25,660 bases of DNA from an uncultured Azospirillum sp. (GTDB lineage: Bacteria > Pseudomonadota > Alphaproteobacteria > RF32 > CAG-239): NCBI GenBank assembly GCA_900539605.1, contig UQCS01000022.1, forward strand, positions 1 through 25,660, given 5' to 3'. A program made the translations under genes and the position numbers. Below, piece after piece: positions 7,536-16,033 of this stretch (the first letter of the stretch is position 1; each line of letters begins with the position of its first letter). Under the pieces are notes generated by a model. It did no database searches. It had not been told where the DNA came from and saw only the letters and a list, made by a program, of their open reading frames with translations.

Positions 7536-8621
7536 TCACCTTAAAATAGAAACCGCCAGTTCGATATCTGTTTTCATATTTTCACGATTTTCCTGTCCGC
7601 ACTTAAGGTTGGTAAAGGCGGTGGCGCGGTCGATACGGATGTTTTCCACCGCCTGATAAGTGCAGTAATCGGGAATAAGGCCGATTTTATCGATTTTTTG
7701 CCCGGATGGCGTGTAAAAATGAGCTGTAGTAAGTGCCAGTCTGCCGCCGTTGGCAAAACTGTACATTTCCTGAATACTGCCTTTGCCGAAGCTGTTGGTT
7801 CCGACCAGTTTGGCCTGAGCCTGTTCCAAAAGTGCGGCCGCGACCACTTCGGCGGAAGAAGCGGTGCTGCCGTCGATCAGGATAACAATCGGCAGGCTGA
7901 AACCGTCATTGTCTTCGGCGTTGTAGTATTTGACGGAGTTTTCGTCGCGCCCTTTGACCGAAGCGATAATGCCCCCGTCGATAAAAAGTGCGGCAACGTC
8001 AATGGCAGCCGTCAACAGGCCGCCGCGATTGCCGCGCAAGTCGAGGATAAGCCCCTGAGCCTGCGGATGGTCGTTTAAAGCAGTGACGATATTTTGACGG
8101 GTCGCGGTGTTGAAAGTTCCTATTTTGAGGTATAGAACATTGCCGAACATCCGACGCCCGAATGAACGAATCGGCTTTGGCAGCGAGTCCGGTTCGGGAT
8201 CGAGTTCGGAATAGTAATGAGAATTGTCGTCCAGACTTTCTGCTGCTGCGGCCATGACTTTTTCCAACAGTTCAAAATCACGTTCGGCGGCGCGGGGAGA
8301 TTTTTTGACCGCGGTTTCCAGCACTTTGAGCGTCAGATCGCTCCAGGCTTTGACATCGCCGTTTTCCTTCGGTTTATGCCATAATCCGGCCTGCTGCTTT
8401 TTGTAATAGAGATAAATCATTTCTTTGCCGTTGGCAAACAGCAGTTCGCGGTCAATTGACGAAAGCCCCTCAAGAGCGCTGGTTGCCAGTCGTTCGGCGC
8501 TGACCGGTTCGGCATGCTTTTCCATAATGGTGGAATAGAACGAAGCAAGCAGGGCACGGTCACCGGCCTGCAGATTGAAAGAAAAGACAAGACAGAAGGC
8601 AAATACTAACAATTTCGGCAT
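7536..8621 (-). CDS. S41 family (C-terminal processing type) serine protease
   Basis: A 361-residue exported protease. Residues 1-19 are a signal peptide (cleavage near LQA-GD), placing it in the periplasm. The S41 core runs from about 155 to 320: LILDLRGNRGG (191-201), GSTASSAEVV with probable nucleophile Ser255, and SFGKGS with general-base Lys280. CtpA-type enzymes normally carry a PDZ domain before the core, but the preceding 80-150 region is charged and helical with no PDZ-like loop, so this looks like a PDZ-less form. A longer start at a TTG (8627) exists; the ATG at 8621 gives a normal signal peptide and lies two bases past the rnr stop, implying translational coupling. Likely roles are processing or degradation of envelope proteins; the substrate is unknown. 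Confidence 0.9.
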   Translation of the reverse strand: MPKLLVFAFCLVFSFNLQAGDRALLASFYSTIMEKHAEPVSAERLATSALEGLSSIDRELLFANGKEMIYLYYKKQQAGLWHKPKENGDVKAWSDLTLKVLETAVKKSPRAAERDFELLEKVMAAAAESLDDNSHYYSELDPEPDSLPKPIRSFGRRMFGNVLYLKIGTFNTATRQNIVTALNDHPQAQGLILDLRGNRGGLLTAAIDVAALFIDGGIIASVKGRDENSVKYYNAEDNDGFSLPIVILIDGSTASSAEVVAAALLEQAQAKLVGTNSFGKGSIQEMYSFANGGRLALTTAHFYTPSGQKIDKIGLIPDYCTYQAVENIRIDRATAFTNLKCGQENRENMKTDIELAVSILR

Positions 8622-8623
8622 TT

Positions 8624-10663
8624 TCAAACAGACTTTCGTTCTTTTTTGCGTGAAGAAGTTTTAAGAGATTTACGGCTTTTGGACCGTTTGGAAGAAACTT
8701 TTTTTGTTTTTGGCTTTTGGGGCGAGACATCCGGTTCGGGAAGATAACGGAAAATCAGACCGCCGGTGACGGGTGTAGCTTCAACCAATGTAGCGGTCAG
8801 AGACTGTCCGAGACGGAATTTCTGTTTACCTTCAATACCGCGTAAGCAACTGCCGGCATCCAAAAGCTGGTAATAGTCACGGGGAAGGCTGCGCATCGGA
8901 ATCAGTCCTTCGGCCCCGAGATTGTCTATGCGTACAAAAATGCCTGCATTGCTCAGTCCGCTGACTTTGACTTCAAAATCGGTGCCGACCAGCGGTTTTA
9001 AATATAACGAAAGGTAACGGGCCGTCAGATCGCGTTCGGCCGCGACCGCATTGCGTTCGGTGATACAAAGATGTTCGGCAGTTTCGTTGAAAGCACGCGG
9101 AGAAGGCAAAGATTCGTTTGCTTCCTCAATCCGGCAGGCGTTAAGCAGAGCGCGATGGATCAGGAGATCGGCATAGCGACGAATCGGAGACGTGAAATGA
9201 ACATACTCGTTAAGTCCGAGACCGAAATGACCGATGTTCTCCGGTGCATAACGAGCCTGACATTGCAATCGTAAGATGAGATCGTCGATTCCGGATGCGT
9301 TTCCTTTTTGGCGGCAGAGTTCAAGGAGACGGTTAAAATGCTGGGGTTTAAGGGTATTGTAATCCGGAAGCTTTAGTTTTAAAGTTTCGAGCAACGGTTT
9401 GATTTCTTTAAGTTTCTCTTCGGCGGGCCGCTCGTGAACGCGGTACATGACCGGCAGTTTTGACTGTTGCAGGCGTCGGGCAGCGGCAACGTTGGCGGCG
9501 ATCATAAATTCTTCGATGATTTTATGGCTGGTCAGCAGCTGCTGTTTTTCCACCGTTTGAATGGTACCGTCTTTGGCAAAGCGGATTTTGATTTCGGTGG
9601 TTTCAAGCTCTAAAGTTCCGCGACGGCGACGCGCTTTTTCAAAAGCAAAATAAGCTTCGTACAACGGCTGTAGGACTTTGGTAAAAAGTTTTTTGGTTTG
9701 GGTATTAAAGCTGCCGTTGATTGCGGCTTCTACTTCTTTATAGGTAAGACGAGCCGCCGATTTGATGACGGCGCGCTTAAATTCCCACCGCAACAGATTG
9801 CCTTCGCGGTCAATCTGCATCAGACAAGCCAAAACCGGGCGCTGCACGCCTGGATTGAGCGAACATAAGTCATTGCTTAATATTTCCGGCAGCATCGGAA
9901 TAACCGTTTGCGGCAGATAGACCGAATTGCCGCGGCGGCATGCCTCGCGGTCCAGACAGCTGCCGGGACGGACGTAGAAAGAAACGTCCGCAATCGCAAC
10001 GATAATATCAAACCCTTCCTTGGTGCGAGCTGCATAAACGGCATCGTCAAAATCGCGGGAATCGTCACCGTCAATAGTTACCAGCGGCAAATGGACCAGA
10101 TTGATGCGATCATTATTTTCAAAGTTGTCGAAACGGCGGCATTCATTAAGGGTGTCGCGGTCGAATACATGCGGCAGTTTGTATTTTTGAGCAATCAGAA
10201 TTTCGTTAAGCCGTTCCATCGTAAACGGGCCGTAATTTTTAATCAGGGCAGCCTCGCGTTTTTTTCCGCCCGCGGTCAGTTCTATTTCGACCAAATCGCC
10301 GTTTTTAAGTGTTTTGTTTGCGCCGAGCAGGCAAGGCTTGGCGCCGCGTTCAATCGGGATGACGGTACAAATATGGTTTTGCCGTTCGACGACGCCGAAG
10401 ATGTTTTCGCGAGAGACGGCAGTCGGACCGGAAAGACGGGCAACCGGTTTGACAAAGCAACCGGAGGAATTTTTTTTGAATTTGCCCAAAAATTCGTCTC
10501 CGACAGTCAGTGCCGGCAGGAGGCTGCCACGTTTAAGCGGAAACTTTTGCCTGCTGTATTCTCCTTTTTGCGGCGAGGCCCATAATTCGCCGTCGGGGTC
10601 GCATTCGGTGATCGTAAAGAGAGTGTAAGCTGCCGCAGTGTCGGATGTTTTCTTTTTAATCAT
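8624..10663 (-). CDS. rnr: Ribonuclease R (RNase II/RNB family)
   Basis: A 679-residue 3'-to-5' exoribonuclease. N-terminal cold-shock-like OB folds occupy about 10-150. The RNB catalytic domain follows, with IDGDDSRDFDDAVYA at 197-211 supplying the metal-binding aspartates, RRRRGTLELET near 346-356 and TSPIRRYADLLIHR at 491-504. An S1 RNA-binding domain spans about 557-645 (GTDFEVKVSGLSNAGIFV), and the last 30 residues are a Lys/Ser/Arg-rich tail. It is shorter than the 750-810 residues usual for RNase R because the N-terminal winged helix seems to be missing; the S1 domain and basic tail favour RNase R over RNase II. Its ATG overlaps the end of xthA by 8 bases, so the two are translationally coupled. 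It degrades structured RNA in the cytoplasm and helps RNA quality control. Confidence 0.93.
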   Translation of the reverse strand: MIKKKTSDTAAAYTLFTITECDPDGELWASPQKGEYSRQKFPLKRGSLLPALTVGDEFLGKFKKNSSGCFVKPVARLSGPTAVSRENIFGVVERQNHICTVIPIERGAKPCLLGANKTLKNGDLVEIELTAGGKKREAALIKNYGPFTMERLNEILIAQKYKLPHVFDRDTLNECRRFDNFENNDRINLVHLPLVTIDGDDSRDFDDAVYAARTKEGFDIIVAIADVSFYVRPGSCLDREACRRGNSVYLPQTVIPMLPEILSNDLCSLNPGVQRPVLACLMQIDREGNLLRWEFKRAVIKSAARLTYKEVEAAINGSFNTQTKKLFTKVLQPLYEAYFAFEKARRRRGTLELETTEIKIRFAKDGTIQTVEKQQLLTSHKIIEEFMIAANVAAARRLQQSKLPVMYRVHERPAEEKLKEIKPLLETLKLKLPDYNTLKPQHFNRLLELCRQKGNASGIDDLILRLQCQARYAPENIGHFGLGLNEYVHFTSPIRRYADLLIHRALLNACRIEEANESLPSPRAFNETAEHLCITERNAVAAERDLTARYLSLYLKPLVGTDFEVKVSGLSNAGIFVRIDNLGAEGLIPMRSLPRDYYQLLDAGSCLRGIEGKQKFRLGQSLTATLVEATPVTGGLIFRYLPEPDVSPQKPKTKKVSSKRSKSRKSLKTSSRKKERKSV

Positions 10664-11453
10664 TGCGAAACTCGGCGATCAGAACGGTATGGTCCGAAGG
10701 TTTGCCGGCGCGGCGCGGCGTTTTGTCAACCGTGCAGGAAAGCAACCGGTCGGCAGCGGGTGCATTTAAAAACAGATAATCGATCCGCATTCCGAAATCG
10801 GCATTGAGCGAATTGCCTGCATAATCCCAAAAGGTATATCCGGAACTGTCGGGATGGAGGGTGCGAAAGGCGTCGTAAAAGCCGAGATGGCCCAAAGCAG
10901 TAAGTTTCTGGCGGACTTCGGGGCGGGTCAGGGCATTGCCGACAAAACGTTTGGGGTCGTAGACATCGTTGTCGGTCAGAATGACATTGAAATCGCCGCC
11001 GAGAATAACCGGTTGCGGCAGTTTTTGCAATGTTTCGGCATGACGAAGCAGCGCATCCATCCATTGCTGTTTATAAAGGTATTTGGAATCGTCTTCCGCA
11101 TTGTTGTAGGGCGGATTGCCGTTGGGAAGATAGATTGAGGCAACACGCCAGCTTTGGTCATTGTGTTTGATTTCAGCTTCCAGATAGCGGGCGTTGGTGT
11201 CGGCGAAACCGGGCAAACCTTCGCAAGTTACTTTGATCGGCGTTTTACTGAGGACAGCAACGCCGTTATAGCTTTTTTGTCCGATAATTTGGGCGTTGTA
11301 GCCGGCGGCACGGAGTTCAAAAAACGGAAAATTGTTGTATTCGCTTTTAATTTCCTGAATCAGCACCACGTCCGGCGCAGCCGCGGTCAGCCAGGCGGTC
11401 AGGTTTTCGAGCCGGGCGTTAATTGAATTCACGTTGTAGGTGGCAATTTTCAT
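10656..11453 (-). CDS. xthA: Exodeoxyribonuclease III
   Basis: A 265-residue enzyme of the exonuclease III/AP endonuclease family, which incises DNA at abasic sites and removes 3' blocks in base excision repair. The motifs are in order: MKIATYNVNSINAR (1-14), the metal-binding Glu34 in LIQEIKSE, Tyr108 in SIYLPNG, GGDFNV with Asp154 and Asn156, MRIDYLFLN, and the closing PSDHTVL with Asp254 and His255. The length is normal. The start is preceded by AAAGG about ten bases upstream. It is the first gene of the xthA-rnr-S41 operon and is divergent from the SPOR gene. Confidence 0.94.
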   Translation of the reverse strand: MKIATYNVNSINARLENLTAWLTAAAPDVVLIQEIKSEYNNFPFFELRAAGYNAQIIGQKSYNGVAVLSKTPIKVTCEGLPGFADTNARYLEAEIKHNDQSWRVASIYLPNGNPPYNNAEDDSKYLYKQQWMDALLRHAETLQKLPQPVILGGDFNVILTDNDVYDPKRFVGNALTRPEVRQKLTALGHLGFYDAFRTLHPDSSGYTFWDYAGNSLNADFGMRIDYLFLNAPAADRLLSCTVDKTPRRAGKPSDHTVLIAEFRND

Positions 11454-11484
11454 AAATTTATACCTTTACTATTTGATCTTTTAT

Positions 11485-11513
11485 AATGTATATTACTTTT
11501 AAATCGATGAAAA
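11485..11513 (-). promoter_or_regulatory. Possible promoter of xthA-rnr-S41 operon
   Basis: On the minus strand TTTTCA (11513-11508), 17 bases, then TACATT (11490-11485): four of six matches in each box. The region is AT-rich and other -10-like words overlap, so this is only a candidate. The divergent SPOR gene must also be served from this 119-base gap. Confidence 0.3.
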
Positions 11514-11572
11514 GCTAAAAAAACGCCTTTCGTAATAATATATTTAAGGCTGAATAAACAGGAGAAAAGATT

Positions 11573-12466
11573 ATGCTGAACGGTTTTCCGGACAACTTCC
11601 GAATGGGCGACGACGATGTGTTGAACGAATTTCGGCAAAAACAGGCCAATTTCGATCTGGAGGAAAAACGCAATGAGATCAATAATTCCCGCAGTCTTTT
11701 CGTGGGAGCAATTGCCGGGTTGACAATGGCCGCCGTGGTCGGCTGGTTTGTGTTGGCACCGCAGTATGAGAATACGACGGAAGCCGAAATTCCGGTTATC
11801 CGCCGTCCGCAGGAGCAGGTTAAAGTGCCGCCGGTCGAACCGGGTGGAGTAGAGATTTCCAATCAGGAAAAAACGGTTTATGACATTATTGAACGCAAAC
11901 CCGACAATACCGATCGGGTAAATGTGCTGCCGCCGGCGGAGCAGCCTAATGCCGACGCCATTGAGGCGTTGGTGGAAGAAGTGGCACCGATTGCAGCCCC
12001 AGCTGAAGAAACACCGGTTATCAAAGCGGAGTCTCTCGGCACGCCGAAGGTGACGGAAACAACAATACCGACGGAAACCGAAATGGCGCAACCGACAGCC
12101 GAACCGCTTAAAAGTACAACCGCTTTTCGCGAACCGGTTGCACCGGTCAAGGCAGAAGCCTCTCAACCGAAGCCAACCGTTGCCGCAAAACCGGGCAATG
12201 CAAAAACAGAAATTGCCAAAGGTGCATGGCAGATTCAACTGATGTCGTCGCCTAATCGGGCCGCTGTTGAAAAATCGTGGAAAACGATGTCTTCAAAGTA
12301 TAAGGTTTTGAAAGACCTTCCTTATGAAGTCAGCAGTGCCGATCTGGGCAAAAAAGGAACTTATTACAGACTCAAAGCCGGGAACTTTGCGACCAAAGAA
12401 GAAGCGACTGCTTTGTGCAACAAGCTGAAAGCGGCCGGCGGCAGTTGCTTTACGGCCAGGAAGTAG
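11573..12466 (+). CDS. Membrane-anchored SPOR domain protein
   Basis: A 297-residue bitopic inner-membrane protein. Residues 1-40 are charged and cytoplasmic, 42-61 form one transmembrane helix (LFVGAIAGLTMAAVVGWFVL), 65-215 are a Pro/Ala/Glu-rich periplasmic linker, and 217-297 form a SPOR domain (GAWQIQLMSS ... GTYYRLKAGNF ... ALCNKLKAAGGSCFTARK). SPOR domains bind peptidoglycan lacking stem peptides at the septum, so a role in division or septal wall remodelling is likely, as for FtsN and DedD. AGGAG at 11560-11564 lies eight bases before the ATG. Its stop is two bases from the site-2 protease start. The SPOR-then-nagZ order is a recurring alphaproteobacterial arrangement. Confidence 0.9.
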   Translation: MLNGFPDNFRMGDDDVLNEFRQKQANFDLEEKRNEINNSRSLFVGAIAGLTMAAVVGWFVLAPQYENTTEAEIPVIRRPQEQVKVPPVEPGGVEISNQEKTVYDIIERKPDNTDRVNVLPPAEQPNADAIEALVEEVAPIAAPAEETPVIKAESLGTPKVTETTIPTETEMAQPTAEPLKSTTAFREPVAPVKAEASQPKPTVAAKPGNAKTEIAKGAWQIQLMSSPNRAAVEKSWKTMSSKYKVLKDLPYEVSSADLGKKGTYYRLKAGNFATKEEATALCNKLKAAGGSCFTARK

Positions 12467-12468
12467 GA

Positions 12469-13122
12469 ATGGATGCGACAACGGTAAAATTAACTTTTTC
12501 TTTGACAGCCGTATTCATTGCAATTGTTCTTCACGAAGTTGCTCACGGCTATGCAGCATATCTGTGCGGCGACGATACCGCCAAACGGGCGGGACGTCTG
12601 TCGCTCAATCCGTTGCGTCACGTTGATCCGTTCGGGACCGTTTTTCTGCCGTTAGTGTTAGTTTGGAGCGGTACCGGTTTTTTATTTGGATGGGCCAAAC
12701 CGGTGCCGGTTAATTTTTGCCGTCTCGGGAAATGGCCGCGCGATATGATCATTGTATCGGGTGCAGGCATTGCTGTCAATTTTCTGCTGACTCTGTTGTC
12801 GGTAGCACTGATCCGGGCTGCCGATTATCTTCCAGACGCGGTGGTGGTTTTTGCCCTCTATTTCGGTTTGGCCAACCTGGTGCTGGCATTTTTTAATTTA
12901 CTGCCGATTCCGCCGTTGGATGGTTCTAAGTTGTTTTTCGGCTGGGTCCGGCAGCCATGGGCGCAAAAATACGTGAACGCCGGCCGTTACGGCATGGCGG
13001 CGCTGATTGTTCTGATCGTGGTTATACCGATGATCGGGGCAGCTTTTGGTTTTAATATGCCTGATCCGTTGGGATGGTATATTTCTCAATGTCTTTCGTG
13101 GTTTGGAAAATTAGTGGGGTAA
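12469..13122 (+). CDS. Site-2 protease family (M50) membrane metalloprotease
   Basis: A 217-residue polytopic protein. HEVAHG at 22-27 is the zinc-binding HExxH inside the first membrane helix, and NLLPIPPLDGSKL at 143-155 supplies the second conserved motif with its zinc-ligating Asp. Further hydrophobic helices lie near 55-72, 95-115, 123-145 and 175-196. There is no PDZ domain, so it belongs to the compact M50 group and not to RseP. Such enzymes cut membrane proteins within the bilayer; the substrate is unknown. The frame continues upstream into the SPOR gene, but the ATG at 12469, preceded by AGGA, begins where the family begins. It sits between the SPOR gene and nagZ. Confidence 0.9.
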   Translation: MDATTVKLTFSLTAVFIAIVLHEVAHGYAAYLCGDDTAKRAGRLSLNPLRHVDPFGTVFLPLVLVWSGTGFLFGWAKPVPVNFCRLGKWPRDMIIVSGAGIAVNFLLTLLSVALIRAADYLPDAVVVFALYFGLANLVLAFFNLLPIPPLDGSKLFFGWVRQPWAQKYVNAGRYGMAALIVLIVVIPMIGAAFGFNMPDPLGWYISQCLSWFGKLVG

Positions 13123-13124
13123 AA

Positions 13125-14165
13125 ATGTTGGCAGCTTTGGTTTCTGTAGGCGGATTGAGTTTAACCGAGTGGGAAAAATGCTGGTTGGAGAAGCATAATC
13201 CGGCCGGCGTTTCTTTGTTTGCCCGCAATATTGCCGATGCGTCTCAGCTGCGGCAGTTGACGGACGAAATCAGAAATGCTGTCGGCCGCAACGATATTCT
13301 GATTGCCGTAGATCAGGAGGGCGGTCGGGTGCGACGGTTGAGCGGTGAAGATTTTCATCCTGTGGCTTCTCAATACGTGTTGGGACAGCTGGATGAAGAG
13401 ATGGCTGCCGTTCATGCGGGAATCATCAGCGATGATTTGCAACGTGGCGGAATTAATTTTAATTTTGCCCCGGTGCTTGATATGGCATATCCAAGTACTC
13501 ATCCGGTGTTGAAATCCCGTTGTTTCGGTGACAATGAACAAAAAACCGCTTTGCTGGGGCGTGCTCTGATTGACACTTATCTCAGTCACGGCATCTGTCC
13601 TTGTATTAAACATATGCCCGGACACGGCCGTGCCGAAACCGATCCTCATCTGGGACTGCCGGTTTTGCCGCATTCTTTGCGCGAACTGTCCAAAGACTTT
13701 TATCCCTTTATCGAAAATAACAGTTGCCCTGCCGGGATGACGGCGCATATCGTAGTATCCGAAGTTGACGATCAGCTTCCGGTTACATTGAGCAAAAAGG
13801 CCGTGGATTACCTGATCCGCGGCATTATCGGTTTTGACGGCTTGCTTATTTCCGATGCAATTGAAATGAAGGCTCTCAGTGGCAGCATCGGCGAAAAGGT
13901 GCAAAAAGCTCTGGAAGCCGGTTGTGATCTGATTTGCTATTGCGGAGCCGGGGCCGCCGAGCTGGAGATGCTGGCACAATATTGCCCGCCGATGAACGAT
14001 CGTTCGGCCGAACGGTTGCATCAGGTGATGGAATTATCTAACCGTAAAGGTACGGCGGCAGTTGAGACAACAGACATGGACCGCTATTATCGGGCGGTCG
14101 GTCTGGTAGAAGAATATAACGAAAACTATGATGCAACCGAAGTGTTAAATCGTATGAAATCTTAA
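13125..14165 (+). CDS. nagZ: Beta-N-acetylglucosaminidase, peptidoglycan recycling
   Basis: A 346-residue glycoside hydrolase family 3 enzyme. It removes N-acetylglucosamine from anhydro-muropeptides in the cytoplasm during wall recycling. Motifs are DQEGGRVRRL (63-72), KHMPGHGRAETDPH (162-175), whose mobile loop carries the Asp173/His175 dyad, and LLISDAIEMKAL (240-251) with nucleophile Asp244. No signal peptide is present, as expected for NagZ. The frame is open back to 13074, overlapping the protease gene, but the ATG at 13125 lies two bases after the protease stop with TGGGG upstream and starts at the first strand of the barrel. It is the last gene of the operon; no clear terminator follows. 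Confidence 0.92.
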   Translation: MLAALVSVGGLSLTEWEKCWLEKHNPAGVSLFARNIADASQLRQLTDEIRNAVGRNDILIAVDQEGGRVRRLSGEDFHPVASQYVLGQLDEEMAAVHAGIISDDLQRGGINFNFAPVLDMAYPSTHPVLKSRCFGDNEQKTALLGRALIDTYLSHGICPCIKHMPGHGRAETDPHLGLPVLPHSLRELSKDFYPFIENNSCPAGMTAHIVVSEVDDQLPVTLSKKAVDYLIRGIIGFDGLLISDAIEMKALSGSIGEKVQKALEAGCDLICYCGAGAAELEMLAQYCPPMNDRSAERLHQVMELSNRKGTAAVETTDMDRYYRAVGLVEEYNENYDATEVLNRMKS

Positions 14166-14208
14166 TGTAAAAGAATAAGTTTTAGTTGTAGTCTATTGAA
14201 AATATTTC

Positions 14209-15861
14209 TTATTTTGAATCTTTTCTGTTTGTATCTTCGCTTTTGGTCAAAAACTCCAGATCACTGGGGTAATTAACGTCAAAGCAGATTTCCGGTTTAG
14301 TCTCAATCAGGTTAATGTAGTCAGAATGCTCAAGGAAGACTTGCCGCAAGTGAGAATCTTCCGGTGCAAGATCTGCCAACGAATAGAGTTCGCGGCTCCA
14401 CAATACCGGGTTATGTTTGCGTCCCTCACAGGTTGTGACAATCAGCTGACGTTCTTTCTCTTTGCCAAACGCCGTGATCATGCGGTTGATATGTTCGGAT
14501 GTTACGTTCGGCATATCGGCGGGAATTAGCAATGCGCCGTCACAAGAGGAGGGAACAGATTTCAGACCGAGCCGGATTGACGTTTTGACACCGGATGTGT
14601 AATCATGATTGCGCAAAATGTTTATGTCGATGTTTTCCAAATGTTCTTCCAGATTTTCGGCATCATACCCGGTAATGACGAAGATCGGCGAAGCTTTTGA
14701 TTTGACGGCGGCTTCGACAGCCTTCATAAAAAGCGGTTTGCCGTCAACGCGCACCAGCAGCTTGTTGCGGCGGGCGCGCATACCGATGCCGGCTGCCAAA
14801 ATAACGGCGGCAATCGACGGGTCTTTGTCGTTTTTCTTGCCATGATCGGGAACGATCAAAGACGCCTTTTCGGTTTCGCTCAGCACGGTCTGGTCCAGCA
14901 CAATATTTTGGCTGCAGGCAAAATCGGTTTGATCAATTTTGTCTTTTTTAGCAGCGATACGGACAAATTTATCGATCAGCGGTGAAGAGACCTTATCGTA
15001 GTTGTAGGGTATATGTATAATTTTGGAGTTGCGTTTGACTGCAATCATCAAATCGGGGGCATCGATCTGAGGAATATGGTTGCAGACGATGCTGTCAACA
15101 ATCGTTTTTAAGGCGGCGGCAGCGGTATCGTCCGGATGAGAAGACGGCAGTCCGGGAACGATCATAACGATCCGGTGTCGTCCGGCAACGTGGGCAACCG
15201 TTTCGGCAATGCCGTCAACAGTATGCAGACAACTGTATTCGGCCGTAAATTCAAAACCGAGCGGCGTATAGCTTTTGACCATTTTACGGACGATTGCCGA
15301 AAAGTGAGCGGTTTCGGCCGCATCGTCATAAAACTTGGTATAAATAACAGCTGCCTGTTCTGTTCGGGTTTCTTCGACGTTTAACAGCGGTTGGTTGCCC
15401 GAGAGCTTAAAATCGATTTCTTCCAACAGGTTTTCTTCCACTGCCGGCGGAAAAACCGACAAAACCCCAACAATATCGCCTTTGCGGACATTCTGATACG
15501 GTGAAACCGTGTTGAGGGCAACCCGTTCCGACATACGGTTAAATTTGGCGATGCGGTTTTCCTGACAAACGAAGATGCCGTCCTGCTCAGCAACGATTTT
15601 GCACAGGTTGTGCTGGGGAGCGGTATAAACGATGTTTTGGCCGCAAATGCGTGGCGCCAGGTTGGAAAGGGCATTTTCGGCGGAAAGGTCGGCAACACCG
15701 GTTTCGGCCGCGGTAATTTTTTTGATGCCGGCCATTTTAAGGTATAAGATATCTTCTTTAGTCAGTTTGTGACCGCGGGTAAGAACGCCGGTGTCCAGCC
15801 GGATGTCGTTTAACAAGATTTTTCCGTCGGCGCGGTTAATGTCAAATTCGCCTGTGCGCAT
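14209..15861 (-). CDS. Molybdopterin-binding/MocA-type nucleotidyltransferase fusion
   Basis: A 550-residue two-domain protein. Residues 1-335 resemble the MoeA-like molybdopterin-binding domain found fused in alphaproteobacteria (early TGVLTRGHKLTKED, then KSYTPLGFEF and VMIVPGLPSSHPDD). Residues 349-540 are a MobA/MocA-type nucleotidyltransferase: AAVILAAGIGMRARRNKLLV holds the nucleotide loop with Lys367, followed by PADMPNV (447-453) and RKHNPVLW. Enzymes of this kind attach CMP or GMP to molybdopterin to mature the cofactor of xanthine dehydrogenase- or CO dehydrogenase-type hydroxylases. Which nucleotide is used cannot be told by eye. No other molybdenum gene lies in the window. An AGGGG about ten bases before the ATG supports the start. 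It converges on nagZ with only 43 bases between the stops. Confidence 0.85.
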   Translation of the reverse strand: MRTGEFDINRADGKILLNDIRLDTGVLTRGHKLTKEDILYLKMAGIKKITAAETGVADLSAENALSNLAPRICGQNIVYTAPQHNLCKIVAEQDGIFVCQENRIAKFNRMSERVALNTVSPYQNVRKGDIVGVLSVFPPAVEENLLEEIDFKLSGNQPLLNVEETRTEQAAVIYTKFYDDAAETAHFSAIVRKMVKSYTPLGFEFTAEYSCLHTVDGIAETVAHVAGRHRIVMIVPGLPSSHPDDTAAAALKTIVDSIVCNHIPQIDAPDLMIAVKRNSKIIHIPYNYDKVSSPLIDKFVRIAAKKDKIDQTDFACSQNIVLDQTVLSETEKASLIVPDHGKKNDKDPSIAAVILAAGIGMRARRNKLLVRVDGKPLFMKAVEAAVKSKASPIFVITGYDAENLEEHLENIDINILRNHDYTSGVKTSIRLGLKSVPSSCDGALLIPADMPNVTSEHINRMITAFGKEKERQLIVTTCEGRKHNPVLWSRELYSLADLAPEDSHLRQVFLEHSDYINLIETKPEICFDVNYPSDLEFLTKSEDTNRKDSK

Positions 15862-15892
15862 AATCGTTGACCCCTAAACATTATTTTTGTAA

Positions 15893-15921
15893 AGGTTAGC
15901 GCAAAAAGGTTTTTTCGTCAA
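15893..15921 (-). promoter_or_regulatory. Possible promoter of molybdenum cofactor gene
   Basis: On the minus strand TTGACG (15921-15916), 17 bases, then TAACCT (15898-15893). The -35 is good and the -10 is poor. It lies about 32 bases before the start codon. Confidence 0.3.
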
Positions 15922-16033
15922 TTATTAAAAGCTGTCGGCAAAAAAACGGCAGATAAGCCCGAATAAACAGTTGATTATGAGCGGCAAGGGCATTAAAAAG
16001 GTGGTGTGATAATTTGAATAAGAGGAACTAAAT

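Noticed and set aside
11450..12238. Minus-strand open frame of 262 codons over the SPOR gene
   Set aside because: The translation is dominated by Cys, Phe and Arg with no motif, while the plus strand encodes a clear membrane anchor and SPOR domain.
13161..14021. Minus-strand open frame of 286 codons over nagZ
   Set aside because: nagZ motifs are complete on the plus strand, and the antisense frame has no recognisable feature.
14166..14208. Possible terminator between convergent nagZ and the molybdenum gene
   Set aside because: AATAAG/CTTATT can pair, but the stem is short and AT-only and would overlap a stop codon.
15931..15955. Hairpin CTGTCG/CGGCAG between the molybdenum gene and the small lipoprotein
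   Set aside because: It has only six pairs with a wobble and no T-run on the plus strand, so it is not called a terminator.
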